Assembly (NCBI RefSeq): GCF_030403775.1
Contig: NZ_JAQMWQ010000016.1
Span: 62,001 to 126,000, forward strand
Direction of reading: 5' to 3'
Length of the DNA stretch: 64,000 nt
DNA from: Paenibacillus sp. BSR1-1
GTDB taxonomy: Bacteria; Bacillota; Bacilli; Bacillales; Cytobacillaceae
The notes beneath the pieces were generated by a model that saw only the letters and a list, made by a program, of their open reading frames with translations, made no database searches and was not told the origin of the DNA. Position 1 is the first letter of the stretch. Each line of letters starts with the position of its first letter. The translations under genes and the position numbers were made by a program. Below, one piece after another: positions 16,738 through 23,902 of this stretch.

Positions 16738-17104
16738 GTCCCAGTAGCTCAGCAGGATAGAGCAACGGCCTTCAAGTAAATTAGGAGCCTTTATAGGGAA
16801 ACAAAAACCTATAAAGTGGACGACACTATATCGGTGAAGCCTTAACAGATAATGCTGATGGTAATACCGAGGAAACTTACGCCTTTACATAGGAAAAGAG
16901 AACCTGAATGACTAACATAAGTTAGAGGTAAGGGTCTCAAAAAATAATCTTTTAAGATTATCGTGAGGTTCCGTAGAGACTACACGTGTCGCACCTGAAA
17001 TGGTGAAGATATAGTCCAGACTACAAACAACGTTAGTTGGTGGCGAAAGTCATAGTGGTAAGCTAAGCCGTCGGTCGGGAGTTCGAATCTCTCCTGGGAC
17101 GCCA
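16738..17104 (+). tRNA. tRNA-Arg(UCU), interrupted by a group I intron
   Basis: Joining 16738-16772 to 17063-17104 gives a 77-nt tRNA with encoded CCA. Acceptor stem GTCCCAG/CTGGGAC, D stem GCTC/GAGC, anticodon stem ACGGC/GCCGT, 7-nt loop CTTCTAA, T stem GGGAG/CTCTC with loop TTCGAAT, discriminator G. Anticodon is UCU, which reads the AGA arginine codon. The gene is cut between anticodon positions 34 and 35. It has its own promoter and terminator and lies between ysnB and ysoA. Confidence 0.95.
16773..17062 (+). ncRNA. Group I self-splicing intron in tRNA-Arg(UCU)
   Basis: 290-nt intron with no long reading frame inside. Helices I can draw: P1, exon CUU (16770-16772) with GAG (16785-16787), giving the standard U-G pair at the 5' splice site. 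P10, 3' exon CUAA (17063-17066) with UUAG (16781-16784). P2, CTTTATAGG (16789-16797) with CCTATAAAG (16808-16816). P3, CGACAC (16821-16826) with GTGTCG (16986-16991). TCGGT (16831-16835) with ACCGA (16866-16870), probably P4. P7, GACTA (16978-16982) with TAGTC (17012-17016). P8, CACC (16992-16995) with GGTG (17002-17005). AAGATATAGTCC is the classic 3' core element. The intron ends in G (17062), as the family requires. Confidence 0.93.
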
Positions 17105-17123
17105 TACTACATACCAGAACTTA

Positions 17124-17150
17124 ACTCACTTTTAATAGTGAGTTTTTTTT
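17124..17150 (+). terminator. Terminator of tRNA-Arg
   Basis: ACTCACT (17124-17130) / AGTGAGT (17137-17143) with 6-nt loop and an 8-T run. Confidence 0.88.
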
Positions 17151-17193
17151 CGTGTATAGGGATAAAAAATGGATCATAAAGGGATGTGTTTAA

Positions 17194-17616
17194 ATGAACC
17201 ACCACACAAAAGATAAAGGTGATTTAGGTGTTTTAAAGGCACAAGTTGATCTTTTCGAAAAAGGATATATGATTCTACTCCCGCAAACTGAGCACGCGCC
17301 ATTTGATTTAGTAATTTATAAAAATCAAACTTTTAAAAGGGTTCAAGTAAAATATCGTGAATTAAATAAAAAAGGCATATTGGAAGTTAGATTTCGGTCT
17401 TCTTATAGCACAAGTAATGGTATAGTGAATAAAAAGGTGGATAAAAATCAAATTGATATTTATGGTATTTACTGTCCTCAAACGGATGAATGTTATTACT
17501 TCGATCCAAAGACCTTCAAAAATTCATTTAGTCTAAGAGTAGAAACACCAAAAAATAATCAAATGCAAAATGTGAAATTTGCAAAAGACTACCGTGAGAT
17601 TCCTCAACTCGATTAG
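17194..17616 (+). CDS. PD-(D/E)XK endonuclease of the group I intron-associated type
   Basis: 140-residue protein resembling the small PD-(D/E)XK homing endonucleases that travel with bacterial tRNA group I introns, of which I-Ssp6803I from a cyanobacterial tRNA-fMet intron is the known example. Visible core: KGDLGVLKAQVDLFEKGY (residues 8-25), then FDLVIY with Asp38, then RVQVKYR with Gln51 and Lys53. The 15-residue Asp-to-Lys spacing is what the fold needs. It lies 90 nt after the tRNA and outside the intron. ATG follows AAAGGGA by 9 nt; I see no convincing promoter of its own. Function in homing is inferred. Confidence 0.82.
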   Translation: MNHHTKDKGDLGVLKAQVDLFEKGYMILLPQTEHAPFDLVIYKNQTFKRVQVKYRELNKKGILEVRFRSSYSTSNGIVNKKVDKNQIDIYGIYCPQTDECYYFDPKTFKNSFSLRVETPKNNQMQNVKFAKDYREIPQLD

Positions 17617-17620
17617 CAGG

Positions 17621-17647
17621 CTCACCCATACCGGTGAGTTTTTTTTG
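17621..17647 (+). terminator. Terminator after the endonuclease gene
   Basis: CTCACC (17621-17626) / GGTGAG (17633-17638) followed by an 8-T run. It resembles the tRNA terminator at 17124. Confidence 0.88.
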
Positions 17648-17699
17648 TGCCTCATTTATGCTACAATATTTTCCATGACACGCAAAAGGACGGATTTTT

Positions 17700-18725
17700 A
17701 TGAAAAAACGGGAAAAGGCGAAACGAATCGATAATGTCATTTTCTTTCCCGGAATCGAAAAAAGATTAACAGATAAAGGCTTAGAGAGCCTGCATAATAA
17801 AAAATTTCAAGAAGCTATTACCCTTTTAGAAGAAGCAAAAGAACTAGATCCGGAAAATGACGACATCCTAATCGGCCTGGTTCTTGCCTATTTCGAGGCT
17901 GGATCTTTTAAAAAAGCAAGAAAGCTCGCGAACGAAATGCTCCTAAAAGGCATTGGCGACTATTTTCAAATGGTAGACCTTTACTTAACAATCCTTATCC
18001 AGCTCCATGAATACCAAGAAATCGTCTCTACCATTGAAGCCTTGTTAGAAGAAAAAGAGATTCCACTAGACAAACATGACCATTTTTTAACCATCCTCCA
18101 ATTCAGCCAGAGAATGGCGGAGAATCGAAAGCTGGACATAGATGAACCGGAGATTGAGGAAAATCATCCACATCAGTTGAATCTTTTATCATCAAACAAT
18201 CTAAATGAACAAATGCTGCTAATTTCGAACCTGGCAGAAAAAAATATCCGCCCCTATGTTCCTGAGATTGAAGAATACCTCATTACAGAAGAAGGGCATC
18301 CATTTCTTAAAACGATTCTGTTAACGCTTCTCAAAGAGCAAGAAATCGATAGGGAATTAAAAATAACAAAATTCTCACAAGAAAACACAGTTATCCCCAC
18401 GCAATTGCCGGATGTTAGACAACAGCCCAGAATGCTCCAAATTAAAGCTCTACTAGAAAATCAACTTGAAAGCAGTGACCCAATACTCTTTGAAAATATC
18501 AGCGGCATGATCGAACGGATATTTTTTATTAGCTATCCCTTTGAATTACTGCCAGCGAATCCTGCTTCTTGGGCTGCTGCCTTCTACACGTTGGCACAAG
18601 AATACATGGGATTTGATCCAAGAATAACAAAAGTAACAGAGGAATATGGGGTAACACCGCAAGAAATAGAGCAAGCGAGAGACCAAATTGAGTTAATTGA
18701 GAAAATTTCTTATCCTAATATATAA
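17700..18725 (+). CDS. ysoA: TPR-repeat protein YsoA
   Basis: 341-residue cytoplasmic protein with tetratricopeptide-like helices near residues 22-90 (FQEAITLLEEAKELDPENDD, LVLAYFEAGSFKKARKLANE). A helical C-terminal region carries PASWAAAFYTLAQEYMGFDP. It corresponds in position and type to B. subtilis YsoA just upstream of tig. No enzymatic motif is seen; a protein-binding role is inferred from the repeats. ATG 17700 follows AAAGGACGG. Confidence 0.8.
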   Translation: MKKREKAKRIDNVIFFPGIEKRLTDKGLESLHNKKFQEAITLLEEAKELDPENDDILIGLVLAYFEAGSFKKARKLANEMLLKGIGDYFQMVDLYLTILIQLHEYQEIVSTIEALLEEKEIPLDKHDHFLTILQFSQRMAENRKLDIDEPEIEENHPHQLNLLSSNNLNEQMLLISNLAEKNIRPYVPEIEEYLITEEGHPFLKTILLTLLKEQEIDRELKITKFSQENTVIPTQLPDVRQQPRMLQIKALLENQLESSDPILFENISGMIERIFFISYPFELLPANPASWAAAFYTLAQEYMGFDPRITKVTEEYGVTPQEIEQARDQIELIEKISYPNI

Positions 18726-18734
18726 CCTACAGTG

Positions 18735-18762
18735 TTGAAACACAGCAATCCTGTGTTATAAT
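18735..18762 (+). promoter_or_regulatory. tig promoter with dyad in the spacer
   Basis: TTGAAA (18735-18740), 16-nt spacer, TATAAT (18757-18762). An inverted repeat AACACAG (18739-18745) / CTGTGTT (18751-18757) fills the spacer and overlaps both elements. Confidence 0.7.
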
Positions 18763-18895
18763 GTAGGGGTTGCATTGTGTAAAAAATTATATTTTACATT
18801 AAAAAAAGTGGAAATATGACTTATTGGACAAGACATATTTCGATTCTTAATTCGTTACGAATGAAATGAGAATAGATGTTGGAGGGAAAATAGGT

Positions 18896-20173
18896 ATGAC
18901 AGTAAAATGGGAAAAATTAGAAGGAAACCGCGGCGTCCTTACAGTTGAAGTAAGTGCTGAACAAGTAAGCAAAGGTTTAGACGAAGCATTCCAAAAAGTT
19001 GTTAAGCAAGTAAACGTTCCAGGCTTCCGTAAAGGAAAAATGCCTCGCGCTATGTTTGAAAAGCGTTTCGGTGTAGAGTCACTTTACCAAGACGCATTAG
19101 ATATTCTTCTTCCAGAAGCATACGGTAATGCAATCGACGAAACAGGAATCGAGCCAATTGACCGTCCTGATATCGACATCGAACAAATGGAAAAAGGCAA
19201 AGAACTTATTTTCAAAGCAACAGTACAAGTTAAGCCTGAAGTAACTTTAGGCGAATACAAAGGCTTAGAAGTAGAAGAGTTAGAAACAAACGTTACTGAC
19301 GAAGACGTTCAAAAAGAATTAGAAACACTTCAAAACCGTCACGCTGAGCTTGTTGTGAAAGAAGACACTGCTGCTGAAAACGGTGATACAGTTGTTATCG
19401 ACTTTGAAGGATTCGTTGATGGCGAAGCATTCGAAGGCGGCAAAGCTGAAAACCATTCTTTAGAACTTGGAACAGGATCTTTCATTCCTGGCTTCGAAGA
19501 ACAATTAGTTGGTGTTAAAGCTGGAGAATCTAAAGATGTAGAAGTAACATTCCCTGAAGAATACCATGCAGCTGAGCTTGCTGGCAAACCAGCTACTTTC
19601 AAAGTAACTGTACACGAAATCAAAGGTAAAGAACTTCCTGTATTAGATGACGAGTTTGCAAAAGATGTTGACGATGAAGTGGAAACATTAGATGCATTAA
19701 AAGAAAAAATCAAAACTCGTTTAGAAGACAGCAAAAAGCATGAAGCAGAACACAATCTTCGTGACACTTTAGTGGAAAAAGCTGCTGAAAACGCACAAGT
19801 AGAAGTTCCTGAAGTAATGGTTTCTAATGAAGTAAACCGCATGCTTCAAGAGTTCGAACAACGCCTTCAAATGCAAGGTATGAACCTTGAGCTTTACTTC
19901 CAATTCTCTGGTCAAGACGAAAATGCACTTCGTGAACAAATGAAGGAAGAAGCAGCAACTCGCGTTAAAGTGAACTTAACACTTGAAGCAATTGCAAAAG
20001 CGGAAAACCTTGAAGCGACTGACGAAGATGTAAACGCTGAGCTTGATAAAATGGCTGGTATGTACAACATGTCAATTGATGCTATTAAACAAGCACTTGG
20101 CGGCGTAGAAGGCATCAAAGGTGAACTTAAGTTCAAAAAAGCGATCGACTTTCTTGTTGAAAACAAAAAGTAA
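18896..20173 (+). CDS. tig: Trigger factor
   Basis: Ribosome-associated chaperone and peptidyl-prolyl isomerase that meets nascent chains at the exit tunnel. It is 425 residues (B. subtilis 424). N-terminal ribosome-binding domain with the signature GFRKGKMPRAMFEKRFG (~43-59). FKBP-type PPIase domain ~160-245 (GDTVVIDFEGFVDGEAFEGG, GSFIPGFEEQLVG). Helical C-terminal chaperone arms. ATG 18896 with GGAGGG 9 nt upstream is preferred to an in-frame ATG at 18866. Codon use is strongly biased (GAA, AAA, CGT, CTT), as expected for a highly expressed gene. Confidence 0.97.
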   Translation: MTVKWEKLEGNRGVLTVEVSAEQVSKGLDEAFQKVVKQVNVPGFRKGKMPRAMFEKRFGVESLYQDALDILLPEAYGNAIDETGIEPIDRPDIDIEQMEKGKELIFKATVQVKPEVTLGEYKGLEVEELETNVTDEDVQKELETLQNRHAELVVKEDTAAENGDTVVIDFEGFVDGEAFEGGKAENHSLELGTGSFIPGFEEQLVGVKAGESKDVEVTFPEEYHAAELAGKPATFKVTVHEIKGKELPVLDDEFAKDVDDEVETLDALKEKIKTRLEDSKKHEAEHNLRDTLVEKAAENAQVEVPEVMVSNEVNRMLQEFEQRLQMQGMNLELYFQFSGQDENALREQMKEEAATRVKVNLTLEAIAKAENLEATDEDVNAELDKMAGMYNMSIDAIKQALGGVEGIKGELKFKKAIDFLVENKK

Positions 20174-20190
20174 TTTTTATAAGTAATCGC

Positions 20191-20220
20191 AAGGCACGAT
20201 TTTGATCGTGCCTTGTTTTA
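20191..20220 (+). terminator. Terminator after tig
   Basis: AAGGCACGAT (20191-20200) / ATCGTGCCTT (20205-20214), 4-nt loop, then GTTTTA. Confidence 0.85.
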
Positions 20221-20548
20221 TACATTTTTTCAATTACATATTATAATTATGTCAGGGAAACCTTTTTAACAATGGGCAGGAAAATCAATACTACATATCG
20301 AATTAATAATTTCCAAAGAGGTTTTAGATTTAATTTTAAAAAATATGGCAAAGATTAATGAGTACATAAGTTTCAAAAGGTGCTTCTCCAAACAAATCAA
20401 AACATAAAGCATTTTAGTTCCAGTCCATTGGCCAAATATGATACAATGCAGAATACATACCATTTTAGAAATAGTTTGAACTCGGCTTTTGTTTGGATGA
20501 TCCACCAGCTTCAAAGAAGGAAATAACACGTTTCAAGGGGTGAAAGAG
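20221..20548 (+). other. tig-clpX intergenic region
   Basis: 328 AT-rich bases with no gene I can support. It must hold the clpX promoter, but no -35/-10 pair stands out. The site AAGGGGTG at 20535-20542 is the clpX ribosome binding site. Confidence 0.6.
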
Positions 20549-21808
20549 TTGTTTAAATTTAATGATGAAAAAGGACAATTAAAATGTTCATTCTGTGGAA
20601 AAACGCAGGATCAAGTCCGTAAACTAGTGGCAGGGCCGGGAGTTTATATATGTGACGAGTGCATCGAGCTTTGCACAGAAATTGTGGAAGAAGAGCTTGG
20701 AACTGAAGAAGAAGTAGAATTTAAAGATGTTCCAAAACCGAAGGAAATTTGTGAAATCCTTGATGAATATGTCATCGGCCAGGATCAAGCAAAGAAATCC
20801 TTGTCTGTTGCTGTTTACAACCACTATAAGCGCATCAATTCCAACAGCAAAATTGATGACGTCGAGCTTTCTAAGAGTAATATTGCTATGATCGGGCCAA
20901 CAGGAAGCGGGAAAACTCTATTGGCACAAACATTGGCTCGTATCTTGAATGTGCCATTTGCGATCGCGGATGCTACTTCTCTTACAGAGGCAGGCTATGT
21001 CGGTGAAGATGTTGAAAATATTTTATTAAAATTAATTCAAGCTGCCGATTATGATGTAGAAAAAGCGGAAAAAGGCATTATCTATATCGATGAAATTGAT
21101 AAAATTGCCCGCAAATCCGAAAATCCATCGATTACACGCGATGTTTCCGGTGAAGGTGTACAGCAGGCATTATTAAAAATTCTTGAAGGTACGGTGGCAA
21201 GTGTTCCTCCTCAAGGCGGAAGAAAACACCCGCATCAAGAATTCATCCAAATTGACACCACCAATATTCTATTTATCTGCGGTGGAGCGTTTGATGGAAT
21301 TGAACCGATTATTAAGCGCCGTTTAGGACAAAAAGTAATTGGTTTTGGTGCTGATCCAAAGCAAGCAGAGATTACTTCCAAAGAGCTGCTTTCAAAGGTA
21401 CTGCCTGAAGACTTGCTGCGATTCGGCTTAATCCCTGAATTTATTGGCCGTCTTCCAGTTATCGCCAGCCTAGAACAGTTGGACGAAGCGGCATTAATTG
21501 AAATTTTAACAAAGCCAAAAAATGCGCTAGTAAAACAATATCAAAAAATGCTGGAAATTGATGATGTTGAACTTGAATTTGAAGAAGGCGCATTAACGGA
21601 AATCGCGAAGAAAGCGATTGAACGCAAAACGGGTGCCCGTGGATTACGTTCAATCATTGAAGGAATCATGCTTGATGTCATGTTTGACCTTCCTTCCCGC
21701 GATGATATTACAAAGTGTATCATTACGAAAGAAACAGTCATCAACAACAGCGTTCCGAAGCTTGTTTTAGAAGACGGGACAGTAGTTGTTGAAGAAAAAT
21801 CAGCATAA
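20549..21808 (+). CDS. clpX: ATP-dependent Clp protease ATP-binding subunit ClpX
   Basis: AAA+ unfoldase that feeds substrates to ClpP. It is 419 residues from TTG 20549 (MFKFNDEKGQ), which matches the family N-terminus and has AAGGGGTG 6 nt upstream; GTG 20540 is in frame but overlaps that site. Zinc-binding domain CSFCGK and CDECIELC (~12-40). Walker A GPTGSGKTLLAQ (~115). Walker B IIYIDEIDKI (~178). Pore loop GYVGED. Sensor/arginine region IGRLPVIASL. It is monocistronic, ending at a terminator before lonB. Confidence 0.97.
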   Translation: MFKFNDEKGQLKCSFCGKTQDQVRKLVAGPGVYICDECIELCTEIVEEELGTEEEVEFKDVPKPKEICEILDEYVIGQDQAKKSLSVAVYNHYKRINSNSKIDDVELSKSNIAMIGPTGSGKTLLAQTLARILNVPFAIADATSLTEAGYVGEDVENILLKLIQAADYDVEKAEKGIIYIDEIDKIARKSENPSITRDVSGEGVQQALLKILEGTVASVPPQGGRKHPHQEFIQIDTTNILFICGGAFDGIEPIIKRRLGQKVIGFGADPKQAEITSKELLSKVLPEDLLRFGLIPEFIGRLPVIASLEQLDEAALIEILTKPKNALVKQYQKMLEIDDVELEFEEGALTEIAKKAIERKTGARGLRSIIEGIMLDVMFDLPSRDDITKCIITKETVINNSVPKLVLEDGTVVVEEKSA

Positions 21809-21818
21809 TATAGTAGGG

Positions 21819-21851
21819 CCTGGCATTTGCCAGGTTCTTTTTTTTTTTTTT
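21819..21851 (+). terminator. Terminator after clpX
   Basis: CCTGGCA (21819-21825) / TGCCAGG (21828-21834) followed by a very long T run to 21851. Confidence 0.9.
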
Positions 21852-21863
21852 ACAAAAATTGTT

Positions 21864-21926
21864 AAAATAGACAAAACACCCCCGAAAATAGACAATACAC
21901 CCCAAAAAATAGACAAACCCATCCCA
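21864..21926 (+). repeat. Three 21-bp direct repeats upstream of lonB
   Basis: AAAATAGACAAAACACCCCCG (21864-21884) is followed by AAAATAGACAATACACCCCAA (21885-21905) and a diverged third copy beginning AAAATAGACAAACCCATCCC (from 21906). The period is exactly 21 nt, two helical turns. The AATAGACA word recurs once near 23807 upstream of lonA. Function unknown. Confidence 0.85.
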
Positions 21927-22034
21927 ACACAAATTCCCAGCATATCAGTTTCTTGCATTTTGTGGTTTATTCCACCTCTCGGCAGGAGATACTTATTAAT
22001 ATCTATAGAAGTACAAAGTGCTGGAGGGAAAAAA

Positions 22035-23702
22035 ATGAGTTGGACGGGGATTGCTTTATTTATACAGCTGTTTTTTGGAATCATAATCGGGTTATACTTT
22101 TGGAATCTGCTAAGAAATCAGCGGACTCAAAAGGTCTCCATCGATCGGGAATCCCGGAAAGAAATGGAACAGCTTAGAAAAATGAGATCGATATCATTAA
22201 CAGAACCATTATCTGAAAAGGTACGTCCTACAAGCTTCGAAGATATTGTCGGCCAAGAGGATGGAATAAAATCTTTGAAAGCAGCGTTATGTGGACCGAA
22301 TCCGCAGCATGTCATTATTTATGGACCACCTGGAGTCGGAAAAACAGCCGCCGCACGCCTCGTATTGGAGGAGGCTAAGAAAAACACAAAATCACCTTTT
22401 AAAAAAGAATCCGTTTTTATTGAACTGGATGCTACAACAGCGCGATTTGATGAGCGGGGGATTGCTGACCCGTTAATTGGATCTGTCCACGACCCGATTT
22501 ATCAAGGGGCTGGTGCAATGGGACAGGCTGGGATACCGCAGCCTAAACAAGGGGCTGTAACGAACGCTCATGGCGGGGTCCTCTTTATTGATGAAATTGG
22601 TGAACTTCATCCAATTCAGATGAACAAGCTGTTAAAAGTATTAGAGGATCGTAAGGTTTTCCTTGAGAGTGCCTATTATCATGAGGAAAATAACCAAATT
22701 CCAACCCATATCCATGATATTTTTAAAAATGGCCTTCCTGCCGATTTCCGCCTCATCGGGGCAACGACGAGAACACCAAGTGAAATTCCCCCGGCGATTC
22801 GTTCCCGCTGTATGGAGGTATTCTTCCGTGACTTAAACCAGGAAGAAATTGTGACAGTAGCCAAAAAAGCAGCAGATAAGGTGAATATGGAAATAAACGA
22901 TACGGGTGTGAATACACTTTCTACATATGCCCGTAATGGCCGTGAAACGGTCAATATGATTCAAATCGCAGCGGGACTTGCGATTACGGAAGACCGCAAT
23001 TTTATTAAAGATGAAGATATCGAATGGGTGATTCATTCCAGTCAAATGACTCCGAGAATGGAACGAAAAATCAATGATATTTCCCATGTTGGTCTTGTCA
23101 ATGGACTAGCTGTATATGGACCGAATTCCGGTGCGCTTCTCGAAATTGAAGTGACCGTCATTCCGGCAAAAGAAAAAGGAACCATTAATATTACAGGAAT
23201 CGTCGAGGAAGAAAGCATTGGCGGACAGGGTAAATCGATACGCCGCAAAAGTATGGCGCGGGGCTCGATTGAAAATGTTATTACCGTTCTCCGCTCCATG
23301 GGTGTCCCGGCAAATGACTACGATATCCATGTGAATTTCCCAGGCGGTGTTCCGATTGACGGACCATCAGCAGGAATCGCCATGGCGACAGGGATTTATT
23401 CGGCGATTTATAAGATTCCTATCGACAACACCGTAGCGATGACAGGCGAAATTAGTATTCATGGAAATGTAAAACCGATTGGCGGCGTATATCCAAAGGT
23501 GAAGGCAGCCAAGAAAGCCGGTGCGAAAACGGTTATTATACCGGAAGAAAATATGCAAACGATTCTAAATGAAATCGATGGAATTCAAATCGTTCCAGTT
23601 AATCATTTACATGAGGTATTTGAAATTGCCTTGAAAAATGATTATCGGAAAAATATCGCTATCCCCGCTTCCATTGAACTATCTAAAAAAGAGTCGATTT
23701 AA
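22035..23702 (+). CDS. lonB: ATP-dependent protease LonB
   Basis: Forespore-associated membrane-anchored Lon-type protease; the B. subtilis gene is sigma-F dependent. It is 555 residues from ATG 22035 (GGAGGGAAAAAA upstream). N-terminal transmembrane helix ~3-25. AAA+ domain with Walker A YGPPGVGKTAA (~97) and Walker B GVLFIDEIGE. C-terminal Lon peptidase with catalytic Ser in DGPSAGIAMATG (~445) and Lys in KPIGGVYPKVKAAKKAG (~488). The frame stays open upstream to 21786 through the 21-bp repeats; I reject that extension because the site at 22023 decides the start. Confidence 0.95.
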   Translation: MSWTGIALFIQLFFGIIIGLYFWNLLRNQRTQKVSIDRESRKEMEQLRKMRSISLTEPLSEKVRPTSFEDIVGQEDGIKSLKAALCGPNPQHVIIYGPPGVGKTAAARLVLEEAKKNTKSPFKKESVFIELDATTARFDERGIADPLIGSVHDPIYQGAGAMGQAGIPQPKQGAVTNAHGGVLFIDEIGELHPIQMNKLLKVLEDRKVFLESAYYHEENNQIPTHIHDIFKNGLPADFRLIGATTRTPSEIPPAIRSRCMEVFFRDLNQEEIVTVAKKAADKVNMEINDTGVNTLSTYARNGRETVNMIQIAAGLAITEDRNFIKDEDIEWVIHSSQMTPRMERKINDISHVGLVNGLAVYGPNSGALLEIEVTVIPAKEKGTINITGIVEEESIGGQGKSIRRKSMARGSIENVITVLRSMGVPANDYDIHVNFPGGVPIDGPSAGIAMATGIYSAIYKIPIDNTVAMTGEISIHGNVKPIGGVYPKVKAAKKAGAKTVIIPEENMQTILNEIDGIQIVPVNHLHEVFEIALKNDYRKNIAIPASIELSKKESI

Positions 23703-23707
23703 CTAAA

Positions 23708-23746
23708 AACTTCGGTTTGACCTAAAAAGCAAACCGGAGTTTTTTT
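23708..23746 (+). terminator. Terminator after lonB
   Basis: ACTTCGGTTTG (23709-23719) / CAAACCGGAGT (23730-23740) followed by T run. Confidence 0.85.
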
Positions 23747-23902
23747 GTGAGAATGTTGGGGAAAATAATTATATTGCTAAAGAGATACCCAGCCTAACCC
23801 TAAAAATAGACACGTAAAACCAAATAAGATAGAATTGTACAACAAAGACTATTCTGCATTTGCAGTAGTAAAAAAGGATTATGCATGTGGAGGTGCTGTA
23901 TT

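Noticed and set aside
16773..17062. Search for an endonuclease or maturase frame inside the intron
   Set aside because: No frame long enough for a LAGLIDADG, GIY-YIG or HNH protein exists in these 290 bases.
19339..19842. Long minus-strand frame of 167 codons across tig
   Set aside because: Ser/Thr-rich shadow of the highly biased tig codons, with no ribosome binding site and no family match.
21786..22034. Possible 83-residue N-terminal extension of LonB through the 21-bp repeats
   Set aside because: It runs through the clpX terminator T run (encoding FFFF). The strong GGAGGG at 22023 sets ATG 22035, and 555 residues matches the family length.
23708..23746. CtsR-like TTTGACC heptad upstream of lonA
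   Set aside because: Only one heptad is present, and it is part of the lonB terminator stem. CtsR operators need a tandem repeat.
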